Assembly (NCBI GenBank): GCA_947475495.1
Contig: CANJNX010000010.1
Location: 1 to 10,060, forward strand
DNA: 10,060 nt
Reading direction: 5' to 3'
Source: Comamonadaceae bacterium
GTDB taxonomy: Bacteria > Pseudomonadota > Gammaproteobacteria > Burkholderiales > Burkholderiaceae_C
Part shown: in pieces, positions 1 to 7,073 of the stretch
How the letters are laid out: each line of letters starts with the position of its first letter
Position numbering within the stretch: the stretch's first letter is position 1
Position numbers and translations under genes: made by a program
Notes under the pieces: generated by a model
Database searches by the model: none
Told to the model about the DNA's origin: nothing
The model's input: only the letters and a program-made list of their open reading frames with translations

Positions 1-3
1 CAA

Positions 4-88
<85 letters not shown>

Positions 89-103
89 ATTTCAGAAAGA
101 GAG

Positions 104-112
104 ATTGTATCA
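104..112 (-). promoter_or_regulatory. Probable extended -10 promoter of the tRNA-Leu gene
   Basis: The minus strand reads TGATACAAT, an extended -10 (TGn) followed by TACAAT, which matches the sigma-70 consensus at five of six bases. It would start transcription near position 97, leaving a leader of about 9 nt before the tRNA 5' end at 88. No good -35 hexamer lies 17 nt upstream, as is common for extended -10 promoters. The placement and match are seen in the sequence; promoter activity is inferred. Confidence 0.45.
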
Positions 113-135
113 AACATATCACCCACACCCCTAGT

Positions 136-2373
136 TTGCTCGATGAAATCGAGGGTGCAGTACAGGGCCATCGTGACGGCCACGGCTTTATTTCGCGTGA
201 CGATGGTGGCCCCGATATTTATTTGCCGCCCAACGAAATGCGAGCGGTTTTGCACAAAGACCGGGTGAAGGCGCGCATTGTTCGAAGTGACAGAAAAGGG
301 CGCCCGGAAGGCCGAGTGGTGGAAATCATTGAACGCTCTTCTCAACCCATTATTGGCAGGCTCTTGCAAGAAAGTGGCGTCTGGTTGGTGGCTCCTGAGG
401 ACAAGCGTTACGGACAAGATGTCTTGATCCCGCGCGGCGGAATCGGCAACGCAAAAACCGGGCAGGTGGTGGTGGTTGAGTTGGTTGAACCACCGGCGCT
501 TTTTGGGCAACCGGTGGGGCGGGTGAAAGAAGTGCTCGGCGAAGTCGATGACCCTGGGATGGAGATTGAAATTGCGGTGCGTAAGTACAGCGTTCCCCAT
601 GAATTTTCTTTTTCTTGCACGGCCTTATCAAAAACCTTGCCGGATGCAGTAAGGCCCCAAGACCATGCCAATCGCGTGGACTTGACAGATATTCCATTGG
701 TCACGATTGATGGCGAAGACGCGCGTGATTTTGATGATGCGGTCTACTGCGAACCTGCAACCCAAGGCCGAGGCAAGTCTGCAAGCAAAGGGTGGCGTTT
801 GTTGGTTGCTATTGCCGATGTCAGCCACTATGTGGAGACGGGTTCTGCCATTGATATTGACGCGTATGACCGCGCCACCAGTGTGTATTTCCCGCGCCGT
901 GTGATTCCTATGTTGCCGGAAAAACTCTCCAATGGCCTGTGCTCATTAAAACCTGAAGTTGAGCGCCTGTGCATGGTGTGTGACATGTTTGTGAGCCTAG
1001 ACGGTGAGGTTGAGGCTTACCAGTTTTACCCTGCAGTGATGTGGAGCCATGCCCGCTTTACTTACACCGAAGTCGCCGCCATTTTGGGCAATACCCGCGG
1101 GCCTGAGGCGATCAAACGCAAAGAGCGCGTGGGCGATTTACTCAACCTGCATGGGGTGTTTGAGTCACTTCAAAAGTCGCGTAAAAAGCGTGGGGCGGTT
1201 GACTTTGAAACCACCGAGACGCAAATTGTTTGTGATGAAAACGGACGTATCGAAAAAATCATCCCCCGCACCCGCAATGTGGCCCATCGGGTGATTGAAG
1301 AAGCCATGTTGGCGGCCAATGTGTGCAGTGCGGACTTCATTGCGCAAAGCAAACACGCAGGCTTGTTTCGTGTGCACGAAGGGCCCACACCGGAGAAAAA
1401 AGAAATTCTGCGTGGCTATTTGAAGGCTACCGGATTGGGAATGACGATCAGTGACGACCCCAAACCTGGTGAATTTCAAGCGATCGCCGAGGCCACCAAA
1501 GACCGCCCGGACGCCATGCAGATCCACTCCATGTTGCTGCGCTCCATGCAGCAAGCGATTTATACGCCAATCAACAGCGGACATTTCGGCCTGGCCTTTG
1601 ATGCCTATACCCACTTTACAAGCCCCATTCGGCGCTACCCCGATTTACTGGTCCACCGCGTCATCAAAGCAATTCTGCAAAAGACCCGTTACCAGCTCCC
1701 GGCCTTGCCTACGCCTGGAGAAGCCCATGCCAAATTGGCACGCCGGCTTGAAAAAGGAGCGGCAGCCAAAGGTGTTTCCTCTGCGCTTAAACCCGCCAAG
1801 CTCAACGCGGAAAATACCGCGTGGCAAGCAGCAGGTTTGCATTGCAGCGCCAACGAACGCCGCGCCGATGAGGCGAGTCGCGATGTCGAGGCTTGGCTGA
1901 AATGCAAGTACATGTACGAACATTTGGGTGAGGAGTATTCCGGCGTGGTCTCCTCTGCAACGTCCTTTGGTCTTTTTGTGACATTGGACGCGATGTTTGT
2001 CGAAGGCCTGGTGCACATCACGGAGTTGGGTGGAGAGTATTTCCGTTTTGACGAGCTGCGCCAAGAGTTGCGTGGTGAACGCACTGGAATTCGCTATGCC
2101 ATTGGTACGCGGGTGCAAATCCAAGTGAGCCGTGTCGATTTAGATGGTCGAAAAATCGATTTTCGTTTGGTGCATGCAGGCCAGGATCTTCCTTTGCGTC
2201 CGCTCAATGAGAAAACCGGTGCAAACATTCGGTCAAAACAAGACCGACCCAACCGCGAAGCCAACGCAAAAAACAAATCACCTTCGACCGCGCAGGCTAA
2301 GACGGCGAAAGCCCGCAGCGCAAAGCCCGTCAAAACTGCTGCCAAAAGTAAGACTGTAAAAAAGAGGCGTTAA
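136..2373 (+). CDS. rnr: Ribonuclease R (3'-5' exoribonuclease, RNB family)
   Basis: RNase R degrades structured RNA processively 3' to 5' and takes part in mRNA and rRNA quality control. From the TTG start used here (745 aa) the order is: cold-shock domains over about the first 130 residues (GHRDGHGFISRDDG), a catalytic RNB domain from about residue 190 to 515, an S1 domain at about 598-680, and a Lys/Arg-rich tail after 690. The catalytic motif TIDGEDARDFDDAV gives metal-binding Asp192, 198, 200 and 201, equivalent to D272, D278, D280 and D281 of E. coli RNase R. HFTSPIRRYPDL and CSANERRADEA are also classic RNase R signatures. An insert of about 40-50 residues lies between them (about 516-565). 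The N-terminal helix-turn-helix region of the E. coli protein is missing. The start is uncertain: the open frame continues upstream to GTG at 61, but that lies inside the tRNA gene, and TTG 136 is the only ATG/GTG/TTG between the tRNA and the first domain. The product call is very sure, the start is not. Confidence 0.95.
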   Translation: MLDEIEGAVQGHRDGHGFISRDDGGPDIYLPPNEMRAVLHKDRVKARIVRSDRKGRPEGRVVEIIERSSQPIIGRLLQESGVWLVAPEDKRYGQDVLIPRGGIGNAKTGQVVVVELVEPPALFGQPVGRVKEVLGEVDDPGMEIEIAVRKYSVPHEFSFSCTALSKTLPDAVRPQDHANRVDLTDIPLVTIDGEDARDFDDAVYCEPATQGRGKSASKGWRLLVAIADVSHYVETGSAIDIDAYDRATSVYFPRRVIPMLPEKLSNGLCSLKPEVERLCMVCDMFVSLDGEVEAYQFYPAVMWSHARFTYTEVAAILGNTRGPEAIKRKERVGDLLNLHGVFESLQKSRKKRGAVDFETTETQIVCDENGRIEKIIPRTRNVAHRVIEEAMLAANVCSADFIAQSKHAGLFRVHEGPTPEKKEILRGYLKATGLGMTISDDPKPGEFQAIAEATKDRPDAMQIHSMLLRSMQQAIYTPINSGHFGLAFDAYTHFTSPIRRYPDLLVHRVIKAILQKTRYQLPALPTPGEAHAKLARRLEKGAAAKGVSSALKPAKLNAENTAWQAAGLHCSANERRADEASRDVEAWLKCKYMYEHLGEEYSGVVSSATSFGLFVTLDAMFVEGLVHITELGGEYFRFDELRQELRGERTGIRYAIGTRVQIQVSRVDLDGRKIDFRLVHAGQDLPLRPLNEKTGANIRSKQDRPNREANAKNKSPSTAQAKTAKARSAKPVKTAAKSKTVKKRR

Positions 2374-2510
2374 CAAAAGGCAAGCGCGAGCCAGGCTGGG
2401 TCATCTAAAAAATGGAGTGCACCAAAAATCCCCATTCGGTACATTCCAAAATGCATCCATGCCCTGCGCTGCGACCAGGACATTGCAAGCCAGAGGGGAA
2501 GCGGGCCCAT
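2370..2510 (-). CDS. Possible 46-aa protein translationally coupled to the Nudix gene
   Basis: A 46-codon frame begins with an ATG that shares its A with the TGA stop of the Nudix gene (TGATG), an arrangement typical of translational coupling. No separate Shine-Dalgarno is needed or visible. The predicted peptide is rich in Trp, Met and hydrophobic residues (LPLWLAMSW near the N-terminus, WLALAFC at the end). It has about six Trp/Tyr in 46 residues and no domain I recognise. Its TAA stop overlaps the rnr stop in the palindrome TTAA at 2370-2373. It fills the whole gap between Nudix and rnr. It may instead be non-coding; the support is positional only. Confidence 0.4.
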   Translation of the reverse strand: MGPLPLWLAMSWSQRRAWMHFGMYRMGIFGALHFLDDPAWLALAFC

Positions 2511-3052
2511 CAAATGTCCAGCACGTGAAAGCCAAAGGCGCCGGACTTGCGGTCTGCAAAAAACCGCTCTAGCGTTTCCTTGACCGTTCGAAACGCCAGT
2601 TCCTCCCAAGGAATATCCGCCTCGGAAAACAGCACCGCCTCTTGGGTTTCTGTACCTGGCAGAAACTGGTCGCTGGTGAGTTGTGCGCGGTAAAACAGAT
2701 GGACTTGGCCAACCCGTGCCACATTGACAAGTGAAAAAAGCCCTTGCATTTTAAATTGTGCACCTGCCTCTTCATCGGTTTCACGAGCTGCCCCTTGCGC
2801 GGTTGTCTCACCGATTTCCATGAAACCTGCTGGCAGGGTCCACTTGCCAAAACGCGGTTCGATGTTGCGTTTACAGAGTAATACTTTGCCTTCCCAAACA
2901 GGGATGGTTCCCACCACATTCAAGGGGTTGACGTAATGGACGGTTTTGCACACAGGGCAAACCGCCCGAACCTTCGTGTCGCCATCATCAGGAATACGGT
3001 GCTCGACCGCCGAGCCGCATTGTTTGCAGTGTTTGATGGGGGAGGGCGTCAT
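2510..3052 (-). CDS. Nudix hydrolase with N-terminal zinc ribbon
   Basis: The 180-aa protein has an N-terminal zinc ribbon (C9-x2-C12 and C32-x2-C35) followed by a Nudix fold. The Nudix box is complete: G76, E82, R90-E91, E94-E95 and G97 fit GX5EX7REUXEEXGU, so Mg-dependent cleavage of a nucleoside diphosphate linked to another group is expected. The exact substrate (ADP-ribose, NADH, FAD or an oxidised nucleotide) cannot be read from the sequence. The SQPWPF motif that marks the NADH pyrophosphatase NudC is absent. ATG 3052 was chosen because the zinc ribbon begins just after it; an in-frame GTG at 3115 would overlap the upstream gene by 44 bp. The start lies 19 bp after the stop of the FAH-family gene, without a strong ribosome binding site. 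It is the third gene of the leftward cluster. Confidence 0.92.
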   Translation of the reverse strand: MTPSPIKHCKQCGSAVEHRIPDDGDTKVRAVCPVCKTVHYVNPLNVVGTIPVWEGKVLLCKRNIEPRFGKWTLPAGFMEIGETTAQGAARETDEEAGAQFKMQGLFSLVNVARVGQVHLFYRAQLTSDQFLPGTETQEAVLFSEADIPWEELAFRTVKETLERFFADRKSGAFGFHVLDI

Positions 3053-3071
3053 AAATCGTTGGTGGTGAAAG

Positions 3072-3767
3072 TCAATTAATAGTAACGTCGATACTTTGCA
3101 GGCCACTGATCTCACCTACAAGGCGATCCCCCGCAACCACCGCACCGACACCCTCTGGCGTTCCTGTATAAATTAAGTCGCCACTTTGTAGCTCCCAAGC
3201 GGTTGAAAGCTGTTCAATGGTTTCAGCAATATTCCAAATCAATTGGGAGACGTTGCTGCGCTGGCGGTCTTGGCCGTTGACTTGCAATGAAATGCTGGCG
3301 TGTTCAATCGCTCGAACGTCTTGGGCCCGGGTGATCGGGCCGATGGGGGCCGAGTGGTCAAAACCTTTTCCTATGCACCAAGGCCGGCTTTGTTTCTTCA
3401 TGTCGTTTTGGAGGTCTCGCCGCGTCATATCCAAACCAACAGCGTAGCCATAAATATGCTCAAACGCTTGAGACGCAGCAATGTTTTTGCCACCTTTTCC
3501 AATGGCCACCACCAATTCAATTTCATGGTGTAAGTTATTAGTCAGGCTAGGGTAGGGCATGAGCGCAGGGTGACCTGGTAATGCCACCACAATCGCATCT
3601 GCGGGCTTCATGAAGAAGAACGGAGCCTCGCGACCTGTGCCTCCCATTTCTTTGGCGTGTTCGGCGTAATTTCGCCCGACACAATAAATACGACGAACCG
3701 GAAAAACCGCGTCCAAGCCCACAACAGGCACCATAACGGCAGGCAAAGGTGGAAAAACGGTGGCCAT
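3072..3767 (-). CDS. Fumarylacetoacetate hydrolase family protein (fumarylpyruvate hydrolase-like)
   Basis: The 231-aa protein is a single-domain FAH-family enzyme. Such enzymes cleave C-C bonds in acylpyruvates or decarboxylate oxaloacetate. Signatures seen are IYCVGRNYAEHAKEMG (27-42), the metal ligands E82 and E84 in HHEIELVVAIG, D113 in GYAVGLDMTRRDLQ, and YTGTPEGVG near the C-terminus. The length matches the short bacterial and FAHD1-like enzymes. The fumarylpyruvate hydrolase assignment (gentisate pathway, NagK-like) is by similarity of style. No gentisate dioxygenase or maleylpyruvate isomerase is visible nearby, so oxaloacetate decarboxylase or another acylpyruvase role is equally open. 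Ribosome binding site AAAGGA (3774-3779) sits 6 nt before the ATG and almost touches the stop of the upstream ABM gene. Confidence 0.93.
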   Translation of the reverse strand: MATVFPPLPAVMVPVVGLDAVFPVRRIYCVGRNYAEHAKEMGGTGREAPFFFMKPADAIVVALPGHPALMPYPSLTNNLHHEIELVVAIGKGGKNIAASQAFEHIYGYAVGLDMTRRDLQNDMKKQSRPWCIGKGFDHSAPIGPITRAQDVRAIEHASISLQVNGQDRQRSNVSQLIWNIAETIEQLSTAWELQSGDLIYTGTPEGVGAVVAGDRLVGEISGLQSIDVTIN

Positions 3768-3780
3768 GATGTGTCCTTTG

Positions 3781-4083
3781 TTACGCAGATTTGTTGATCA
3801 ACTCAAAATGCTCGACGACCGGCGGACTCGCAAAAAATGGCCCGACAATTGCTCGCCAAGCCGGAAAAGCAGCAGATTGGCGAAAGTCAATGGTGTGATT
3901 TTCCAGGGTGGTCCAAAAAATTTGAAGCACGTAACGCTCTGGGTTTTCGATGCCTTTGTTGACCTTGAACCCCTCAAAGCCTTTGGCATGCGATATGACC
4001 TGAGCAACGCCCTGCGCAATGGCCTCTTCAAACGCAGCGTTTTGGCCAGGATGGATGCGAATATCGGCAATTTCGAGAATCAT
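3781..4083 (-). CDS. Antibiotic biosynthesis monooxygenase (ABM) domain protein
   Basis: This 100-aa protein matches the small ABM/YgiN-like fold, a dimeric ferredoxin-like barrel. Members include quinol and haem-degrading monooxygenases, and many have no known substrate. The start MILEIADIRIHPGQ and the C-terminal half FWTTLENHTIDFRQS...WRAIVGPFF (57-84) are the recognisable parts. ATG 4083 is preferred over upstream in-frame starts because GGAG lies 9 nt upstream (4093-4096) and the family normally begins at this beta-strand. It is the first gene of the leftward cluster, only 13 bp ahead of the FAH-family gene, so the two are almost certainly co-transcribed. The substrate cannot be inferred; the pairing with an FAH enzyme hints at aromatic or dicarbonyl metabolism. 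Confidence 0.85.
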   Translation of the reverse strand: MILEIADIRIHPGQNAAFEEAIAQGVAQVISHAKGFEGFKVNKGIENPERYVLQIFWTTLENHTIDFRQSAAFPAWRAIVGPFFASPPVVEHFELINKSA

Positions 4084-4140
4084 GAGAAAAGACTCCATTG
4101 GTTGTATGTCCACGTTCGAGTCTCCATTATCCTTGAGGGT

Positions 4141-4962
4141 ATGCACTTTTCCAATTCAGACCATTCCAATGCCTTTCCAGAAGGCGTTCCATTGCCATCG
4201 GATTGGATACGCCCCCAATGGCCGGCGCCGGCAAATGTCCGCTCCCTGTGCACGACACGCACAGGCGGCAGCTCCAAGTCGCCTTTTGACACTTTCAATT
4301 TGGGTTTGCATGTGGGCGATAGCGATGCCGATGTGCTTCGAAACCGCGCTTTGCTGCAAACGACGCTTAGCGCACGGCCGGTATTTATGCAGCAGGTCCA
4401 TGGCAGTTCAGTCTTGCAAATCAATGCCCAAACGCCTGACGGGCTGCAAGCCGATGCAAGTTTTACCAGTCATACAGGGGTGGCTTGCACCATGATGGTG
4501 GCAGACTGTTTGCCGATTTTGTTATGCGATCACCAAGGCACCCAAGTGGCCGCCGTGCACGCCGGTTGGCGGGGGCTTGCAGGAGCCCATGGGTATGGCG
4601 TACTGGAGTCCGCCCGTGGTGTTTTTGAATGCAAGCCAGAAAACCTGTTGGTCTGGCTTGGCCCCTGTATTGGGCCAACGGCGTTTGAGGTGGGGGAGGA
4701 TGTTCGCATAGCGTTTGTCGCAGATTTTCCTCAGTCAGCTTCTGCGTTTAAAGCGCTGGGCCAGGGCAAATGGCTTGCTGACCTTTGCGCACTGGCTCGC
4801 CACCGCTTGAGCGCATTAGGAATAACCCAGATTTATGGCAATGACAGCAGTCAAGCGTGGTGTACGGTGAGTCAGCCCTCACGGTTCTTTTCGTACCGGC
4901 GAGACCGCGTCTGTGGGCGTTTCGCTGCTTGCATTTGGTTGAACGGGGCTGCTTTGGACTGA
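4141..4962 (+). CDS. pgeF: Peptidoglycan editing factor PgeF / YfiH-family (laccase-domain) protein
   Basis: The 273-aa product is a YfiH/DUF152-family protein, once called polyphenol oxidase. Known members act as purine nucleoside phosphorylase/adenosine deaminase-type enzymes, and E. coli PgeF prevents mis-incorporation into the peptidoglycan stem peptide. The zinc/active-site triad is intact: H87 (QQVHGSSV), C123 (VADCLPILLC) and H140 (AAVHAGWRG). LGPCIGPTAFEVG and the C-terminal SYRRD...GRFAACIWL are also typical. The frame stays open back to 3760, but that part is antisense to the ABM gene and unlike the family, so ATG 4141 is chosen. A purine-rich GAGG lies only 2 nt before it, too close for an ideal site. 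The N-terminus before the conserved PQWPAPANVRSL segment is about 25 residues. The 3' end overlaps the opposing membrane-protein gene by 84 bp. Confidence 0.93.
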   Translation: MHFSNSDHSNAFPEGVPLPSDWIRPQWPAPANVRSLCTTRTGGSSKSPFDTFNLGLHVGDSDADVLRNRALLQTTLSARPVFMQQVHGSSVLQINAQTPDGLQADASFTSHTGVACTMMVADCLPILLCDHQGTQVAAVHAGWRGLAGAHGYGVLESARGVFECKPENLLVWLGPCIGPTAFEVGEDVRIAFVADFPQSASAFKALGQGKWLADLCALARHRLSALGITQIYGNDSSQAWCTVSQPSRFFSYRRDRVCGRFAACIWLNGAALD

Positions 4963-5160
4963 GGCTTCTTGGTTTTCACGGGCCCGAATGGCCCGTCTGC
5001 GGGCGGGAGAACCCATGAAATACAAGACCAAGCCAATCGGCAAAACCCCATACAAAACAAAGGTCATGAGGGCGCCGAGCAAACTGCCGTTGCTGCTCGT
5101 GGCCTCGGCGACGGCCATCATCAAAGCGACATAAATCCAAGCGATAGGGATGATGTACAT
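4879..5160 (-). CDS. Small two-helix membrane protein of unknown function
   Basis: The 93-aa product starts MYIIPIAWIYVALMMAVAEA and has two hydrophobic segments, at about residues 2-18 and 27-49, joined by a short polar loop (EATSSNGS). A strongly basic stretch follows (ARRRAIRAR, about 53-61), then a polar, probably disordered tail rich in Ser, Pro and Gln. The positive-inside rule puts the tail in the cytoplasm. I do not recognise a named family. ATG 5160 is preferred over the adjacent TTG 5163; a GGAAC stretch lies just upstream. The last 84 bp are antisense to the 3' end of pgeF, so the tail sequence may be constrained by both genes. The start is divergent from phaC across 119 bp that contain an inverted repeat. 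Confidence 0.7.
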   Translation of the reverse strand: MYIIPIAWIYVALMMAVAEATSSNGSLLGALMTFVLYGVLPIGLVLYFMGSPARRRAIRARENQEASVQSSPVQPNASSETPTDAVSPVRKEP

Positions 5161-5189
5161 CAAAGTTCCGTTCCGTGTTCGTTATTTGA

Positions 5190-5254
5190 GGGTGTCAAAA
5201 CGTGTCAGCATATCGTAGGGTATAGGCTGAGATACTCTAGGGGCATTGACACCC
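5190..5254. repeat. Long-spaced 9-bp inverted repeat in the phaC leader (candidate operator)
   Basis: GGGTGTCAA at 5190-5198 and its exact reverse complement TTGACACCC at 5246-5254 are separated by 47 bp and bracket the likely phaC promoter. An extra TGTCA at 5203-5207 repeats the TGTCA of the left arm (5193-5197) exactly 10 bp on, one helical turn. Both arms contain TTGACA pointing outward. The arrangement suggests a looping or two-site operator for a regulator of phaC or the divergent membrane protein, but no regulator is encoded here and the function is inferred. Confidence 0.4.
5228..5236 (+). promoter_or_regulatory. Candidate extended -10 promoter of the pha operon
   Basis: TGAGATACT is an extended -10 (TGn) with GATACT matching four of six consensus bases, placed to give a start near 5243 and a leader of about 37 nt. 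An alternative pair is TTGAGG (5186-5191) with CATATC (5209-5214) at 17-bp spacing. Neither is strong and the choice is uncertain. Confidence 0.3.
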
Positions 5255-5279
5255 ACGATGCGAACGATATGGAGACACA

Positions 5280-7001
5280 ATGAAAAAAAATGAAGACAAC
5301 GTTTGGACGCAAGCTGCCGCCCAATTTCAGGAAAACCTCAACCAAAGCTGGACCCAAGCGCTGGCTAATTTCCAAGGCGTGGGGGCAACTGCATCACCCG
5401 ACACCAGTCACCCCGCCTTGCATTTTTCAACTGAAAAACTGGAAAGCCTGCGGGAGTCCTATTTGAAAGACGCAACGGCGTTAATGGCTGAAAACTGGAT
5501 TTCTGGAAAAATGGAACTTCAGGACAAGCGGTTTTCGTCTGCAGCCTGGGCGGAAAATCCTTTGGCCGCTTTTTCTGCAGCGGTTTACCTCCTCAACACG
5601 CGAACCATGTTGGGCCTGGCCGATGCGGTGGACTCTGACCCCAAAACCCGCAACCGGGTTCGCTTTGCTGTTGAGCAGTGTATGGCTGCTGCTGCGCCTA
5701 GCAACTTCTTGGCTTTCAATGCAGATGCCCAGAAAAAAGCGATCGACACCCAAGGTGAAAGTATCGCCATGGGGATCAAAAACCTGCTGCATGACGTCAA
5801 GCAAGGTCATGTATCCATGACCGATGAAAGTTTGTTCACCGTAGGCAAAAATGTAGCGACCACAGAAGGTGCCGTTGTTTTTGAAAACGACTATTTTCAG
5901 CTGCTTGAATACAAGCCCTTAAGCGCCAAAGTTTTCGAGAAACCATTTTTATTGGTTCCGCCCTGTATCAATAAGTATTACATCTTGGACCTGCAGCCGG
6001 AAAATTCTCTGGTTCGGTATGCCGTCGCCCAAGGCCACCGAACGTTTGTGGTGAGCTGGCGCAACCCCGATGCGAGCTTGGCAACCAAGTCGTGGGACAA
6101 CTACATTGAAGAAGCGGTGATTAAAGCCATTCACGTCACCCGTGATATTGCAGGTAAACCTGCGCAAGAAGAATCGATCAATGCTTTGGGGTTTTGTGTC
6201 GGCGGAACGATGTTGACGACGGCACTGGCAGTTTTAGCCGCAAGAGGGGAAAAGCCAGTACACAGCGTAACTTTGTTGACCACGCTGATTGATTTCACTG
6301 ATTCAGGTATTTTGGACGTCTTTATTGACGAAGCATTTGTCAAGTTCCGTGAGCAAGAAATGGGCAAAGGCGGCTTGATGAAGGGCAAAGACCTGGCCTC
6401 GACCTTTAGTTTCTTGCGCCCCAATGATTTGGTTTGGAACTATGTGGTGGGCAACTACCTCAAGGGAGAAACTCCGCCGCCCTTTGATTTGTTGTATTGG
6501 AATTCGGACGCCACCAATCTGCCAGGCCCGTATTACGCGTGGTATTTGCGTAATACCTATCTTGAAAACAATCTCATTAAGCCCGGCGTTGCGACGGTAT
6601 GCGGTGAAAAAATCGATTTACGCAGCCTGGACATGCCGTTTTATTTGTATGGTTCCCGCGAAGACCATATCGTCCCCATCGAAGGCGCGTATGCCTCCTC
6701 CCAAGTCCTTCCTGGCAAAAAACGCTTTGTGATGGGGGCCTCAGGCCACATCGCTGGCGTGATTAACCCACCAGTCAAAAACAAACGCAGCCATTGGATC
6801 CGAAGCGACGCTAAATTGCCCAAGACCCACGCCGAATGGCTCAAAGGGGCCAAAGAGCATCCGGGAAGCTGGTGGACCGACTGGGCGCTGTGGCTCAAAA
6901 GCCATGCAGGCAAACAAGTGGCAGCACCGAAAAGTTATGGCCGCGCGAAGTACAAGGCGCTCATGCCAGCACCGGGTAATTACGTACTCGCCAAGGCCTA
7001 A
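5280..7001 (+). CDS. phaC: Class I poly(3-hydroxyalkanoate) synthase PhaC
   Basis: PhaC polymerises (R)-3-hydroxyacyl-CoA, mainly 3-hydroxybutyryl-CoA, into PHA at the granule surface. At 573 aa it has the length of a class I single-subunit synthase. The alpha/beta-hydrolase catalytic triad is intact: C306 in the lipase-box variant GFCVGG (304-309), D462 in SREDHIVP and H490 in GASGHIAGVINPP. These match C319, D480 and H508 of the Cupriavidus necator enzyme. The N-terminal part up to about residue 200 is the less conserved region of class I synthases. FLLVPPCINKYYILDL, VVSWRNPD and YYAWYLRNTYLEN are family hallmarks. Ribosome binding site GGAG (5271-5274) lies 5 nt before the ATG. It is the first gene of phaCAB and is followed by a 72-bp gap with a small hairpin. 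Confidence 0.98.
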   Translation: MKKNEDNVWTQAAAQFQENLNQSWTQALANFQGVGATASPDTSHPALHFSTEKLESLRESYLKDATALMAENWISGKMELQDKRFSSAAWAENPLAAFSAAVYLLNTRTMLGLADAVDSDPKTRNRVRFAVEQCMAAAAPSNFLAFNADAQKKAIDTQGESIAMGIKNLLHDVKQGHVSMTDESLFTVGKNVATTEGAVVFENDYFQLLEYKPLSAKVFEKPFLLVPPCINKYYILDLQPENSLVRYAVAQGHRTFVVSWRNPDASLATKSWDNYIEEAVIKAIHVTRDIAGKPAQEESINALGFCVGGTMLTTALAVLAARGEKPVHSVTLLTTLIDFTDSGILDVFIDEAFVKFREQEMGKGGLMKGKDLASTFSFLRPNDLVWNYVVGNYLKGETPPPFDLLYWNSDATNLPGPYYAWYLRNTYLENNLIKPGVATVCGEKIDLRSLDMPFYLYGSREDHIVPIEGAYASSQVLPGKKRFVMGASGHIAGVINPPVKNKRSHWIRSDAKLPKTHAEWLKGAKEHPGSWWTDWALWLKSHAGKQVAAPKSYGRAKYKALMPAPGNYVLAKA

Positions 7002-7014
7002 ATCGGACAAGAAT

Positions 7015-7036
7015 TCAGGCATCATGGATTGCCTGA
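7015..7036 (+). other. Short hairpin in the phaC-phaA gap
   Basis: TCAGGCA (7015-7021) and TGCCTGA (7030-7036) form a perfect 7-bp stem with an 8-nt loop. No U-run follows, so it does not look like an intrinsic terminator. It could be an mRNA processing or stability element that sets the ratio of synthase to PhaA/PhaB, or chance. Confidence 0.3.
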
Positions 7037-7073
7037 TTCGCAACATTTAAAAATCAATCATCGGAGTTTTGAC

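Noticed and set aside
4102..4130. TTGTAT-17-CATTAT as a pgeF promoter
   Set aside because: Both hexamers are weak, and the implied start is only a few bases before the ATG. Too little to list as a feature.
3760..4140. 127-residue N-terminal extension of PgeF in an open frame
   Set aside because: It is antisense to the well-supported ABM gene, and PgeF proteins normally begin close to the PAPANVRSL segment.
5246..5273. Consensus -35 TTGACA as a phaC promoter
   Set aside because: The only -10 at suitable spacing is a poor TATGGA, which would start transcription at the ATG itself and remove the ribosome binding site. The hexamer is better explained as an arm of the inverted repeat.
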